Below are positions 9,174 through 18,470 of a stretch of DNA of 64,000 nt, in pieces. Each line of letters begins with the position of its first letter. Position 1 is the first letter of the stretch. Under the pieces are notes generated by a model. It worked only from the letters and a program-made list of their open reading frames with translations. It was not told where the DNA came from and searched no databases. Source of the stretch: Streptomyces celluloflavus (GTDB lineage: Bacteria; Actinomycetota; Actinomycetes; Streptomycetales; Streptomycetaceae); assembly GCA_000720995.1 (NCBI GenBank), contig JOEL01000036.1:62001-126000 (forward strand), written 5' to 3'. Position numbers and translations under genes: made by a program.

Positions 9174-9240
9174 CGTCTCACGAAGCGTAAGACGCGATAA
9201 TTCGGTTGGTCGCCTCGCGAAGAGTAAAACGCGGTAATTC
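9174..9240. repeat. two 30-bp imperfect direct repeats
   Basis: 9174-9203 and 9211-9240 agree at 25 of 30 positions (CGAAG/GAAGAG...TAA...ACGCG..TAATTC core), giving a 37-bp period. They lie in the gap between the zinc-ribbon gene and the hydrolase gene and do not encode anything recognisable. Confidence 0.6.
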
Positions 9241-9319
9241 ACTGCAAGCCATTACGCAGGGTGGCCGCACACCGGACGGACCTTCGGCTGTGTGCCTCGG
9301 GGACAGGGTGGCCATGCTG

Positions 9320-10021
9320 TCAACGTGTGGTGGTCGCCCCCGCACCGGCGCGGTGCGGGGATCCGGCGTCGTCAAGGAGTTCGCGCACGAGGCCGCTGAT
9401 CAGCTCGGGCCGTCCGACGAACGGGGAGTGGCCGGTCCGCCACTCACGGACGAAGCCGCAGCGTACGGCCATTCTTCGTTGGAGGCGGGGGTCGATCGCC
9501 CGGTCCTGAGAACAGACGATGTACGTGGCGGGGGCCCGCTTCCAGCTCTGCCGCTCCGGGACTCCCCGCCCGCAGCCGGGTGCCTGGGCACGCAGCAGCC
9601 GCACCGCATCAGCGGCGAGGTGCGCGGGACAGTCGGCATAGAGGACATCACCGGCTCGGTCCGGGTCGAGGCGTGTGGAGCCGTCCGCCTCCGGCACGAT
9701 GGCCGCCTGTAGTTCGGGGGATGTCCCGCCCAGGCCCGACGCGCTCTGGGCCGCATCCGGCACGAAGGCGGCCAGGTACACCAGATGCGCGACGCCGCGC
9801 AGACCGGTGATCACCGACCCACCGTAGGAGTGCCCCAGCACCACGGGCGGCTCTCCCAGCCCGTCGACCGCAGCCTGAACCACCGCCGTATCCGCCGCCA
9901 GTGAACCCCGGTGCAGCTCGGGGACGACGACCTCGGCGCCCGATGTCCGCAAGTCCGCGGCCACCCGGGCGAAATGCTCTGGCCGGTGATACAACCCGTG
10001 AACCAGCACCACTCCGGCCAC
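9320..10021 (-). CDS. alpha/beta hydrolase
   Basis: A 233-residue alpha/beta hydrolase of the short EstA/salicylate-esterase-like type. The oxyanion region is VVLVHGLYH, the nucleophile elbow GHSYGGS, the acid lies in CSQDRAID and the catalytic His in GHSPF. I start it at GTG 10021 because GGGGAGG lies 8 bases upstream; a longer frame reaches 10129. It is a cytoplasmic esterase or lipase of unknown substrate. A second, much longer intergenic gap separates it from the P450 transcribed the other way. Confidence 0.85.
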   Translation of the reverse strand: MAGVVLVHGLYHRPEHFARVAADLRTSGAEVVVPELHRGSLAADTAVVQAAVDGLGEPPVVLGHSYGGSVITGLRGVAHLVYLAAFVPDAAQSASGLGGTSPELQAAIVPEADGSTRLDPDRAGDVLYADCPAHLAADAVRLLRAQAPGCGRGVPERQSWKRAPATYIVCSQDRAIDPRLQRRMAVRCGFVREWRTGHSPFVGRPELISGLVRELLDDAGSPHRAGAGATTTR

Positions 10022-10608
10022 TTCAGCCACCTCCCCAGACCGAACCCGGAGACCAAACCCCAGGTGGTAGCGATCGTAGACCGCTCGGCACAACCACCGC
10101 CTCAGTGCCCGATCGCTCGCCCGGATCATCGTCCGAGATCATCGGCGCTACGTCACCTGCCGGGTCATCCGCTACGTCATCGACGCCGGACCGCTCGGCC
10201 CGGGGGCGCGGCCACACCCCCTTCGTACGGCCGTCCCCTCACCTTGGCAACGGGCGGAAGGCAGCAAGCAGAAGGGTGAGAGACGGCTCATGGACCCCGC
10301 CGGGACATCGCCGGATTCGCCAGGGCCCGCAGCCCGGCCGGGACACCGCCGGGTCGTCCAGAACCCGCAGCCCGGCCGTCCCGCCTCGCCCCACAGCAGC
10401 AGTTCGCGGCCGCGCCCTCCCAAGCCGCCCCATAGCCCCTCCCGTCCCAGGTGGACACACCCGCCTTCCGGACGATGGAGGAAGCACTGCGTTCGGAGGA
10501 CAGGAGGCGAACCGGTTCCTCCGCTGGGCCGATGTCGGCGCCGGGGCCCGCGCATACGGTGACAGTGACTGCTGGCCGGGTTACGTACATCATCGAAAGG
10601 GGCAGCGC
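10022..10608. other. 587-bp gap between divergent hydrolase and P450
   Basis: No supported gene. The segment around 10290-10380 contains a partly duplicated CCCGCAGCCCGGCC element. Promoters for both flanking genes should be here, but none stands out. Confidence 0.4.
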
Positions 10609-11817
10609 ATGCCGGAGATTGTCGATCTGGGCGCCTACGGTACGGACTTCATCTCAGACCCCTATCCCTACTACGCCGAACTGCGCGCCCGGGGGCCGGT
10701 GCACCGTGTGCGCCTCCCCGACGGCACGATGGCCTGGCTGGTCGTCGGCCACGAAGCCGTCCGGGCCGCGCTGACGGACGCCCGGATCAACAAGGACTGG
10801 CGCGCCGCCGGGCTGGGGGACGAGAGCGTCGACGCATCACCGCTGTTCACGAACATGCTGGATACCGACCCGCCGCAGCACACCCGGCTGCGGAAGCTGG
10901 TGGCCAAGGAGTTCACCTCCCGGCGTGTCGAGGCGCTCCGTCCACGCGTGCAGCAGATCACCGACGAGCTGCTCGACGCGATGCTCGGCGCACCCGACGG
11001 CCGTGCCGACCTCGTGGATGCGCTCGCCTTCCCATTGCCCATCACCGTCATCTGCGAACTGCTGGGTGTCCCCTCCATGGACCGGGAGGAGTTCCGCTCC
11101 TGGTCCAACGAGATCGTCGCGCCGACGACCCCGGAGGCGGCGCAGGCCGCGGCCGAAGCGATGGCCAAGTATCTCGACGGTCTCATCGACGGCAAGCGCG
11201 CCGCCGCCGCCGACGACGACCTGCTCAGCGCCTTGATCCGCACCAGCGACGAGGACGGCGACCAGCTGTCCCCCGGTGAACTGATAGGCATGGCCTTCCT
11301 GTTGCTGGTCGCCGGCCACGAGACGACCGTCAACCTGCTGTCCAACGGCGTACGCGCCCTGCTCCGGCACCCGGACCAACTGGCCGCTCTCCGTGCCGAC
11401 TACACCCTCCTCGACAACGCCGTGGAGGAGATGCTGCGCTACGACGGTCCCGTGGAGACGGCCACCTGGCGCTTCGTCGCGGAGCCGGTCGAGATCGGTG
11501 GCACGCTCATCCCTGCCGGGGAACCCGTACTGGTCGCCCTCGCCTCCGCCTCCCGTGACCCCGAGCGTTTCGTCGCCGCCGACGACTTCGACATCACGCG
11601 CGAGACCCGCGGTCATGTCGCGTTCGGCCACGGCATCCACTTCTGCCTCGGTGCCCCGCTGGCCCGCCTGGAGGCCCGGATCGCCATCCGCACCCTGTTG
11701 GACCGCTGTCCCGGCCTTGCCATGGACACCGATCCGGACGCCCTGACCTGGCGCACCGGGATGCTCATCCGGGGACCGCAGCAGCTTCCGGTCCGCTGGA
11801 CCGGGCCGGACGCGTAG
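10609..11817 (+). CDS. cytochrome P450
   Basis: A 402-residue class I bacterial P450. ATG 10609 follows GAAAGGGG. The I-helix motif is AGHETTV, the K-helix EEMLRY and the heme loop FGHGIHFCLGAPLARLE with Cys at about 346. It resembles the CYP107 group by eye. Unlike the P450 at 5062 it has no adjacent ferredoxin, so it needs one from elsewhere, possibly the one at 6259. The next gene downstream is a convergent TetR regulator. Substrate unknown. Confidence 0.92.
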   Translation: MPEIVDLGAYGTDFISDPYPYYAELRARGPVHRVRLPDGTMAWLVVGHEAVRAALTDARINKDWRAAGLGDESVDASPLFTNMLDTDPPQHTRLRKLVAKEFTSRRVEALRPRVQQITDELLDAMLGAPDGRADLVDALAFPLPITVICELLGVPSMDREEFRSWSNEIVAPTTPEAAQAAAEAMAKYLDGLIDGKRAAAADDDLLSALIRTSDEDGDQLSPGELIGMAFLLLVAGHETTVNLLSNGVRALLRHPDQLAALRADYTLLDNAVEEMLRYDGPVETATWRFVAEPVEIGGTLIPAGEPVLVALASASRDPERFVAADDFDITRETRGHVAFGHGIHFCLGAPLARLEARIAIRTLLDRCPGLAMDTDPDALTWRTGMLIRGPQQLPVRWTGPDA

Positions 11818-11948
11818 GGGGTGTCCGCGGTCGGCCCCGGCCGCCGCCCCGGGGGTGCCTTCCGGCTGGGTTCCGGCGTTCCGTGGACGTGATCGCGTAT
11901 GGGTGACCGGCCGGCCGCTGCGCCGTACGCTTGGCCGCCGCCCTCCGT

Positions 11949-12599
11949 TCAGTGCGCGGCGCCCGGCCCGTAGGCGCGCAGGAAGACCCGTACACCGCCG
12001 GCGACGAGGTCATCGATCTCCGGCTCGCCGAGCGGTATGGACCCGTACCAGGAGCGGTGGTTGACGCGGCTGGTGACCAAGACACCGAGGAATTCGGCCG
12101 CTTCGGACGGGTCGGGGACGTCCAGGAGGCCCCGGGCGCCAAGTTCGGCCAGCCGGTCGGCCAGGGCACGCTGGACGGGGCGGTCCTCGGGGGGCATCCG
12201 GAGCAGCGCCGGGAAGTGGGGCGCTTCCGCGATCATCAGCCGCATGACGGCGGCCCGCTCGTCCGAGCTGGCGACCTCCGTCGCGAAGGTGCGACCGAAG
12301 GCGGTCAGGGCGGCCTCCAGCTCTGTTTCGTCCGCGACGGAGGACTTCAGGGTCCGGTCCAGCAGGTCCTGGAACGACACCGTGTGTGCCGCCATAGTGT
12401 CCTCCACGGCGGAGAGGAAGAGCCTCTCTTTGCCGCCGTAGTAGTCGTAGATCGTGCGCTTGGAGACCCCTGCCGCCTTGGCGATGGCGTCGACACTTGC
12501 GCGCGCGTAGCCGTCCTGCACGAAAATATCGAGCGCCGCCCGGACGATCGCGGCGCGTTTGGCGGGTGACCCCTGACGGAGGGTCGGGGTATTCGACAC
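11949..12599 (-). CDS. TetR-family regulator
   Basis: A 216-residue TetR repressor starting at GTG 12599 with GGAAGGA 8 bases upstream. The N-terminal helix-turn-helix is ASVDAIAKAAGVSKRTIYDY followed by YGGKERLF. The C-terminal part fits the TetR_C domains of multidrug-efflux regulators. It is divergent from a truncated MFS exporter, and two inverted repeats in the 83-bp gap are its likely operators. With the exporter broken, its original job may be lost. Confidence 0.9.
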   Translation of the reverse strand: MSNTPTLRQGSPAKRAAIVRAALDIFVQDGYARASVDAIAKAAGVSKRTIYDYYGGKERLFLSAVEDTMAAHTVSFQDLLDRTLKSSVADETELEAALTAFGRTFATEVASSDERAAVMRLMIAEAPHFPALLRMPPEDRPVQRALADRLAELGARGLLDVPDPSEAAEFLGVLVTSRVNHRSWYGSIPLGEPEIDDLVAGGVRVFLRAYGPGAAH

Positions 12600-12632
12600 G
12601 AGCGGAATCCTTCCGACTTCTTCCGATATTCG

Positions 12633-12670
12633 CTACACCGAATAGTGTAGCTCATCACACTGCACAGTGT
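12633..12670. promoter_or_regulatory. two inverted repeats between TetR and MFS genes
   Basis: CTACAC-6-GTGTAG (12633-12650) and ACACTGCACAGTGT (12657-12670, perfect 6-bp arms) share the GTGTAG/CAGTGT theme. Their position between divergent starts fits operators for the TetR at 12599. Confidence 0.6.
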
Positions 12671-12682
12671 AGTGTGGAGGAT

Positions 12683-13100
12683 ATGGCGCAGCGCACAGAG
12701 ACCGGCACACCCCCTGTCGGCCGACTCGACCCCGGCCTGCTGAAACTCGCGGCCGTCATCGTCGGGTCCGTCACCGCCATGCTGGACATGACGATGGTCA
12801 CGGTCGCACTGGCCGACCTGACCCGCGCGTTCGGCGCGCCCGTGACCACGGTCCAGTGGGTCAGCACCGCCTATCTGCTGACCATCGCGATGGTCATCCC
12901 GACAACCGGCCGCCTCGTGGAACGCTTCGGCGCCCGCGCCCTGTGGATGTTCGCGCTCTCGGCCTTCCTCATCGGCTCCGCACTGTGCGGCGCCGCCTGG
13001 TCGGTGGGCAGCCTGATCGCCTTCCGCGCCGTCCAGGGCATCGCCGGCGGCATGATCGTGCCGCTGAGCATGATGATCCTGACCCAGGCCGGAGGACAGC
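12683..13100 (+). pseudogene. N-terminal remnant of DHA2-type MFS exporter
   Basis: ATG 12683 follows GTGGAGG and opens a normal drug:proton antiporter of the EmrB/QacA group: the first four to five transmembrane helices, AMLDMTMVTVALADL, TTVQWVSTAYLL, RLVERFGAR and the motif C-like helix through MMILTQAGG. Similarity stops after about 138 residues, where family members run to about 450-500. The frame stays open into unrelated sequence to 13756, overlapping the next gene. The protein cannot be a working exporter. The break coincides with the left edge of a 290-bp segment described separately. Confidence 0.8.
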
Positions 13101-13395
13101 AATCAGCCCCTCAGCGGGTAACTCACTTTCCGGGCGGCGTGGCGGCCACGGCCCGACTTGACCCCGCGCCGCACGTCCCGTCGGCTCGTTTCCGGGGCAG
13201 GGCAGCCCTCGCCCTCGACGACGGCGCGTGTCCAGCGGAAGCGCTGCTGCGGGGGGCCCAAGGGACTCCCCCGCCCATGGCAGGAGTACGCCGGGCGGCT
13301 GATGCCCTGGTAGGCACGCAGTGGTTCGGGAAAGCTCGCACGGCACACCTGCCACGCCTGGACGCCTACCAAGCACACAGGCACAAGCACCCCGA
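13100..13395. other. segment replacing the 3' part of the MFS gene (possible repeat element)
   Basis: This ~290-bp stretch lies where the exporter should continue. Its minus strand has an open 95-codon frame (13103-13390) containing GVKSGRGRHAARKV and GSPLGPPQQRFRW. I have an unverified impression that this kind of peptide recurs in Streptomyces annotations, which would suit a dispersed element. No terminal repeats or target duplication were identified. Confidence 0.35.
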
Positions 13396-13430
13396 GAACT
13401 CAGAGCACCGCCCACCGAAAGGACCCGGCG

Positions 13431-14498
13431 ATGACCCGCCCCGCCGACAGCGAAGGCGACCCCGAAACCGAAACGGCACCCACGAGCGAGCCGGCGGCCA
13501 ACGCCGAGTACGGCTCGAAACCCTTCAAACGGTCCAGGAGCCATTTCGCCGATCGCATCACGGCCGACGGCCGCGACGGCTGGCCGGTCGAGGCCGGCCG
13601 CTACCGGTTGGTGGCCAGCCGCGCCTGTCCCTGGGCGAGCCGCGCCGTCATCTCACGGCGGTTGCTCGGCCTGGAGGACGCACTGTCGCTCGCCATCGCC
13701 GACCCGATCCAGGACGACCGCAGCTGGCGCTTCACCCTGGACCCGGGCGGCCGTGATCCCGTACTCGGCATCCGCTTCCTCAGCGAGGCATACGACGCAC
13801 GGGAGAGCGGCTACCCCGGTGGGGTGAGCGTGCCCGCCATCGTGGACGTACCCAGCGGAAAGCTCGTCACCAACGATTTCCAGCAGATCACCCTGGACCT
13901 CGCGATCGAATGGACGGCGCTGCACCGGCCCGGCGCCCCCGATCTGTACCCGGAGGCCCGGCGCGCGGAGATCGACGAGGTCATCGCCGACAACTACCGC
14001 GACCTCAACAATGGCGTCTACCGGGCCGGTTTCGCCGCGCAACAGAGTGAGTACGAGGACGCGTACCACGATGTTTTCCGACGACTGGACCTGCTCTCCG
14101 AGCGGCTGGCCCAGCGCCGCTACCTGGTAGGCGACACCATTACGGAGGCCGACATCCGGCTGTTCACCACACTGGTGCGCTTCGACGCCGTCTACCACGG
14201 ACACTTCAAATGCAACCGGTTCAAGCTCGCCGAGGACCCGGTGCTGTGGTCGTACACCAAAGACCTCTACCAGACACCCGGCTTCGGCGACACCGTCGAC
14301 TTCCACCACATCAAGCAGCACTACTACCGAGTGCACACCGGCATCAACCCGACCGGCATCGTCCCCCTCGGCCCGGACCTCGCCGGTTGGCTGACCCCGC
14401 ACTATCGGGAGGAACTGGGCGGACGGCCCTTCGGAGACGGCACACCACCCGGCCCGGTACCCCCGAGCGAAGAAGTCCCTGCGACCGGCCGCCCCTGA
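13431..14498 (+). CDS. glutathionyl-hydroquinone reductase-like (Xi-class GST)
   Basis: A 355-residue protein of the YqjG/ECM4 family, thioredoxin-fold N-domain plus all-helical C-domain. The catalytic cysteine is in SRACPWASR (Cys66). VSVPAIVDVPSGKLVTNDFQ and the C-domain RRYLVGDTITEADIRLFTTL are characteristic. The family reduces glutathionyl- or, in actinobacteria, probably mycothiol-conjugated hydroquinones. ATG 13431 follows GAAAGGA. The N-terminal 30 residues are acidic and extra to the core. It begins just after the broken exporter segment but is intact. Confidence 0.92.
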   Translation: MTRPADSEGDPETETAPTSEPAANAEYGSKPFKRSRSHFADRITADGRDGWPVEAGRYRLVASRACPWASRAVISRRLLGLEDALSLAIADPIQDDRSWRFTLDPGGRDPVLGIRFLSEAYDARESGYPGGVSVPAIVDVPSGKLVTNDFQQITLDLAIEWTALHRPGAPDLYPEARRAEIDEVIADNYRDLNNGVYRAGFAAQQSEYEDAYHDVFRRLDLLSERLAQRRYLVGDTITEADIRLFTTLVRFDAVYHGHFKCNRFKLAEDPVLWSYTKDLYQTPGFGDTVDFHHIKQHYYRVHTGINPTGIVPLGPDLAGWLTPHYREELGGRPFGDGTPPGPVPPSEEVPATGRP

Positions 14499-14956
14499 CA
14501 CGGTCGTGCCGGCAAGGGCGCTCGCGATGGCGGGGGCGGCAACAAGGACGATCCTGGCGCCGCCCCGCCGCCGGCCCCCTCAGACGGCTCCGGGGCCGGA
14601 GCAGGTACCCGTCGGCGCTGAATACCCGGTCGGCGTCCAGCTCTGCCCCGTCCGGCCTGTCCGTTCAGATTGGGTGGCCCGATCCGAACGGGCCGCTCGA
14701 TCTGCTCGATCTGCCCAGTCGGCTGATCTGTGCGGACGGCCTGATCAGTGCGGCTGATCGGGATACCCGGGCCCGTTGTCCCCCTCCACACCGACGTACG
14801 CGGACACGGGCATGCTTAAGGGCAGGGGCAGGGGCTGCCTGCTGGAAGCCCGCCGGACGGAGCTCGCGGCCGACATCCACCTCCCGGACCTGCCGGATGA
14901 ATTTCGCCGTCGGCAAGTGCCGTGGCGCGCCACACCACGGGTCCTCACCAAGCCCC
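14499..14956. other. 458-bp intergenic stretch
   Basis: No supported gene. From about 14690 to 14765 it has a run of CGATCTG/CTGATC-type short repeats in both orientations, but no clear hairpin that I would call a terminator. Confidence 0.4.
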
Positions 14957-15634
14957 CTAACCCCTGGCCACCTTCTCCATGACCCGGTCGCGGACCTGGG
15001 CGTACACCACGTCATTCAGCCGCATCGGTCCGACCGCCGCCGTCAGACTGTGGCTCGCGGCAACGTCGAGTTGCAGCAGATGCGCGAAGTAGTCGGCGGT
15101 GAGCCAGAAAACGCCGCCGTTCATTACCACCCGGCCCTCGTGTTCGGTGACCGTGGCCACCTGGAACAACGCGTTCTTCCGCTTGTGACTGGCGCCCTCG
15201 AAGATTTCCGCGGCGGGCGCGTTGTCCGGCAGGGCCATTTCGGCCGCCAGCGCACCTCCCAGCGCCGCGCGCTGATCGTCGGGCACCTCAGCAGATTGCA
15301 GGGCCTCCAGAAGCACATGGTCGAGCGGTCCCGCTCCGGAGACAGGGCCGGGTGCCCCGAGCGGACTCGCGTTCCAGCCCATTTCATCGAGTGCACGGCG
15401 GTAGGAGACCAGCCACTGGCGAGGATTACCGAACCGTGCGCACTCGCGATCAGCCCTGCGCTGCGCGAAGAGGACGGAGTGCAGCACATCGCTTCTGTGT
15501 TGCTCGGTGACTGCCGGCAGAAACGCCAGGATGCTGCCCGCATCCACATATCCGGCGATGTCGTCACCGACGGCTACCGCACTCAGATCAAGTGGCACGA
15601 TACCGGGGGCCGTATACATCTCGGGACTCGCCAT
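14957..15634 (-). CDS. hypothetical protein
   Basis: A 225-residue protein that I do not recognise. ATG 15634 has AAGGAG 11 bases upstream, and codon use is typical of the genome. It has no signal peptide, membrane segment or Cys motif. The sequence is mixed alpha/beta in character, with YVDAGSILAFLPAVTEQHRS and GPMRLNDVVYAQVRDRVM, and looks like a soluble globular protein. Neighbours are unrelated, so context gives no clue. Confidence 0.7.
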   Translation of the reverse strand: MASPEMYTAPGIVPLDLSAVAVGDDIAGYVDAGSILAFLPAVTEQHRSDVLHSVLFAQRRADRECARFGNPRQWLVSYRRALDEMGWNASPLGAPGPVSGAGPLDHVLLEALQSAEVPDDQRAALGGALAAEMALPDNAPAAEIFEGASHKRKNALFQVATVTEHEGRVVMNGGVFWLTADYFAHLLQLDVAASHSLTAAVGPMRLNDVVYAQVRDRVMEKVARG

Positions 15635-16162
15635 ATGGTGCTCTGCTCCTTGGTGCCTGTCGGCGCACGAGGTGCGCCGGAAATCTCAGCGGCAAACTTC
15701 AAGCCGCTCCATCCACCTTGCTCGCCACGCAGTACTCACCACTCGGCACTTGCCTCTCACTGCGCGCTCCCACTCTTCACTCACGTTACGTTGCGGAGAG
15801 CTCGATTCAGCCACCCGCCGAGTCCTGAAGGTGCTTTCACCACTGGCAGGCGCCGTGTCCGCCCGAGGCACCCAGCCGTCGGCCACCCCCGGAACGCAAC
15901 TCCGCGCCGCTGTCGAACCAGAGCCGGAACCCGGCGACATGGCTTGGTCGGCCGGCACATCACGGCCCCCGCAATGGGGGTCCGACAGCCATGCCGAATG
16001 TGGGCGTCCCAGGTGGCATCGGTTCACTCACCCCGTCCACGAGGGTCGCCTCGATTGTGAAGGTGATGATCGCCGCGAAGATATGCCGTACGGAATGTCA
16101 GTGCCGTGGGCTACTGTCTCGATCAGTCGTATTTATATATGCCATGCACTCATGGGGGGACC
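15635..16162. other. 528-bp gap between divergent genes
   Basis: No supported gene. An AT-rich patch GTATTTATATATG at 16129-16141, unusual for this DNA, lies just before the lipoprotein start and probably includes its -10 region. Confidence 0.45.
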
Positions 16163-17050
16163 ATGAACCATTTTTCCCGTCCTTCGTTCCGTTCTGTTGG
16201 GGCGCTGCTGACCGGTGTCGTGCTGTGCGGCACGGCGGCGTGTTCGACGTCCGGCGGCAAGCCGTCGGACCATGCCGGGAAGTCGGAGCAGATCAACGCG
16301 TCGCCGGTCGCCGCGGTGCAGAAGGCAGTCGACAAGGGCGCCAAGCTCAATTCCTTCTCGTGCCGTATATCCGGCAAGATCCCCGGCCAGGGAAAGGTCG
16401 AGGGCAAGGTATCCATGAACCTCCACCCGCGCGCCATGGAAATGCGGATGAAGGCGTCAGGTGGTGAGGAGGAAGGGGAGTTCTCGGTCCGAGTCGTCGG
16501 TGACGCCCTCTACCTCGGCGGCGCCGAGGAACTGGCCGCCGCAATGCAGGGCAAGCACTGGGTGAAGATCGGTATGCAGGGCAAGGGACTCGGCGGGCAG
16601 AGCGGCTTGGGCGGAATGCAGCACCAGGCCGACCGGGACCCGGCGGCGCAGGCGTCGCTGCTCTCCCAGTCCCATGACGTCAAGAACATCGGCGAGGAGA
16701 CCGTCGAGGGCATCAAGACAACGCACTACGCCGGCGCCGTCGATGTGGACGACCTCCTCAAGAAGTCGACCGCCAAGAGTCCCCTGGACGCCACGCGCCG
16801 CGCGAAGACGGTCGAGCAGTACAAAGAGCTCGGGGTGACCACGTTGAACCTTGACTTGTGGGTGGGGCCCGACGACCGCATGGTGAAGTTCCGCGAGCGT
16901 GCCGAGGCGGCCCAAGGCCCACTGGACATCTCCATGCGCTTCCTCGACATCAACAAGCCCGTGACGGTGGCGACGCCGCCCGCGTCCGACACCATGGATC
17001 TGGAGCAGAAGCTCAAGGAGCGGGCCGACGACGCCGACGGCGACATCTGA
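16163..17050 (+). CDS. LppX/LolA-fold-like lipoprotein
   Basis: A 295-residue exported lipoprotein. A basic N-terminus and hydrophobic stretch end in a lipobox-like GTAAC, giving lipidated Cys27. The mature part (VQKAVDKGAKLNSFSCRISG..., MEMRMKA, GDALYLGG, WVKIGM, TTHYAGAVDVDDLL, LWVGPDDRMVKF) follows the actinobacterial LppX/LprG-like pattern of a half-barrel that carries lipids or senses envelope state. An unusual Gly/Gln insertion lies near residues 130-160. ATG 16163 sits after GGGGGGA at short spacing. It is monocistronic as far as I can see. Confidence 0.8.
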   Translation: MNHFSRPSFRSVGALLTGVVLCGTAACSTSGGKPSDHAGKSEQINASPVAAVQKAVDKGAKLNSFSCRISGKIPGQGKVEGKVSMNLHPRAMEMRMKASGGEEEGEFSVRVVGDALYLGGAEELAAAMQGKHWVKIGMQGKGLGGQSGLGGMQHQADRDPAAQASLLSQSHDVKNIGEETVEGIKTTHYAGAVDVDDLLKKSTAKSPLDATRRAKTVEQYKELGVTTLNLDLWVGPDDRMVKFRERAEAAQGPLDISMRFLDINKPVTVATPPASDTMDLEQKLKERADDADGDI

Positions 17051-17347
17051 GCTGCCCACCATGCTCCGCGCCGGCCGCGGTCGGGCCCGGGTGAGCGACC
17101 TCGCTCCACCGCATCACCTCGGCCTGGCCGGGCCTCTCCGCTGGTACGTCGGGTAGTACGCCAACCGCGACCCCGTCACCACGCGTCGAACTGCTCGACG
17201 GCCGTCATACCGTCGGCGTGCCCCGGCGTACATCGGCATACGCCGAAATACACCGACGAAATGAACCGTCAAGTCGTCCCCCTCAACCACCGGACGGCCT
17301 TGGGCCGACAAGACGTTCGTCCGCCTCTTGCCGACACGATCAAGACA

Positions 17348-17412
17348 CGACGGGGCGACGGGGCGACGGGGCGACGGGGCGACGGGGCGACGGGGCGACG
17401 GGGCGACGGGGC
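17348..17412. repeat. 8-bp tandem repeat (CGGGGCGA)n
   Basis: Seven exact copies of CGGGGCGA from 17351 to 17406 and a variant eighth. It lies in non-coding DNA about 65 bp upstream of the ZTP riboswitch. Minus-strand frames through it read a Pro/Arg/Val repeat and are not a gene. The rest of the gap 17051-17477 shows no gene. Confidence 0.9.
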
Positions 17413-17477
17413 AAGGAGACAGTTCCCACCCGCTCACCTGTATCTCTCCGTAACACCCCTTCCATTACAGTGGACAT

Positions 17478-17556
17478 CGGGCTGTAACTGGCGCTGAGGT
17501 GGAGTACCACCGGGGAGCAGCCCGGCCATCATGGTCCGTGCCGTGCGCCTGGGCGA
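17478..17556 (+). promoter_or_regulatory. ZTP (pfl) riboswitch upstream of folD
   Basis: The conserved core GAGGTGGAGTACCACCGGGG is present at 17495-17514. Stem P1 pairs CGGGCTG (17478-17484) with CAGCCCG (17518-17524). The 3' half has GCGCCTGGGC, and its GCGCC can pair with GGCGC near 17490 as the family pseudoknot. The ZTP riboswitch binds ZTP/ZMP, the signal of 10-formyl-THF shortage, and is known to control folate and purine genes including folD. A TACAGT -10-like box at 17466-17471 would start transcription right at the aptamer. This fits genetic ON control when one-carbon units run short. Confidence 0.85.
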
Positions 17557-17582
17557 CTCACGTCGATGCTCAGGAGCACACC

Positions 17583-18470
17583 ATGTCCCGGACCGCACGT
17601 CTCATGGACGGCATCGCGCCGGCCCGCCGCATCATCGACCAAGCCGCTCAGCGAGCTGCGACCGTCAACGAACAGACGGGGCAAGCCCCGTGCCTGGCGA
17701 CGGTGCTGGTGGGTGAGGATCCCGCATCGGTGACTTACGTCCGCATGAAACGCGCTCGCTGCGAGAAGGCCGGCATCCGCTCCCGCCATGTCGCGCTGCC
17801 CGCCACAACCGGGACCGCCGAACTGGTCGACACCATCTCCGCGCTGTCTCACGATCCCGAGGTGCACGGCATCCTGCTGCAACACCCGGTCGGCCCGCAC
17901 ATCGACGAGCGCGCCGCGTTCGAGGCCATCGCTCCGGAGAAGGACGTCGACGGTGTCACGACGCGCTCGTTCGCCGCGATGAGCTTCGGCCTCAACGGCT
18001 TCGCCTCCTGCACTCCCGGCGGCATCGTCCGTCTCCTGGAGCACTACGACGTCGACCTGGCCGGCAAGCACGCGGCCGTCGTCGGCCGTAGCGCGATCCT
18101 CGGCAAGCCGCTCGGGATGCTGCTGCTCGCCCGCAACGCCACGGTGACCTACTGCCACTCTCACACCATCGATCTCCCGTCGATCACCAGGGACGCCGAC
18201 ATCGTGGTCGCCGCGGTCGGCCGGCCGCGGTTCCTGCTCGGCGACCACATCAAACCCGGCGCGGTGGTGATTGACGCCGGTTACAACCCCGGCAACATCG
18301 GCGATGTCGATTTCGAAAGCGCCAGTCGCCGCGCCGGCCTCATCACTCCGGTACCCGGCGGCGTAGGCCCCATGACCATCGCCACCCTCCTCGCCCAGAC
18401 CGTCGACGCAGCCGCTCAGCAACTGGGGTGCACACCGGACGAGTCCTTCCCTCACTTCAGGAGCAACTGA
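17583..18470 (+). CDS. folD: bifunctional methylene-THF dehydrogenase / methenyl-THF cyclohydrolase
   Basis: A 295-residue cytosolic FolD, which interconverts 5,10-methylene-THF and 10-formyl-THF with NADP. Catalytic Tyr52 and Lys56 are in SVTYVRMKRARCEKAGI. The substrate loop is EKDVDGVTTRSFAAM, the nucleotide-binding part is VVGRSAILGKPLGMLLL and the C-terminus carries TPVPGGVGPMTIATLL. Length and order are normal for the family. ATG 17583 follows AGGAG at 6 bases. It is preceded by a ZTP riboswitch rather than sitting in a folate operon. Streptomyces often carry more than one folD; this may be the regulated extra copy (inference). Confidence 0.96.
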   Translation: MSRTARLMDGIAPARRIIDQAAQRAATVNEQTGQAPCLATVLVGEDPASVTYVRMKRARCEKAGIRSRHVALPATTGTAELVDTISALSHDPEVHGILLQHPVGPHIDERAAFEAIAPEKDVDGVTTRSFAAMSFGLNGFASCTPGGIVRLLEHYDVDLAGKHAAVVGRSAILGKPLGMLLLARNATVTYCHSHTIDLPSITRDADIVVAAVGRPRFLLGDHIKPGAVVIDAGYNPGNIGDVDFESASRRAGLITPVPGGVGPMTIATLLAQTVDAAAQQLGCTPDESFPHFRSN

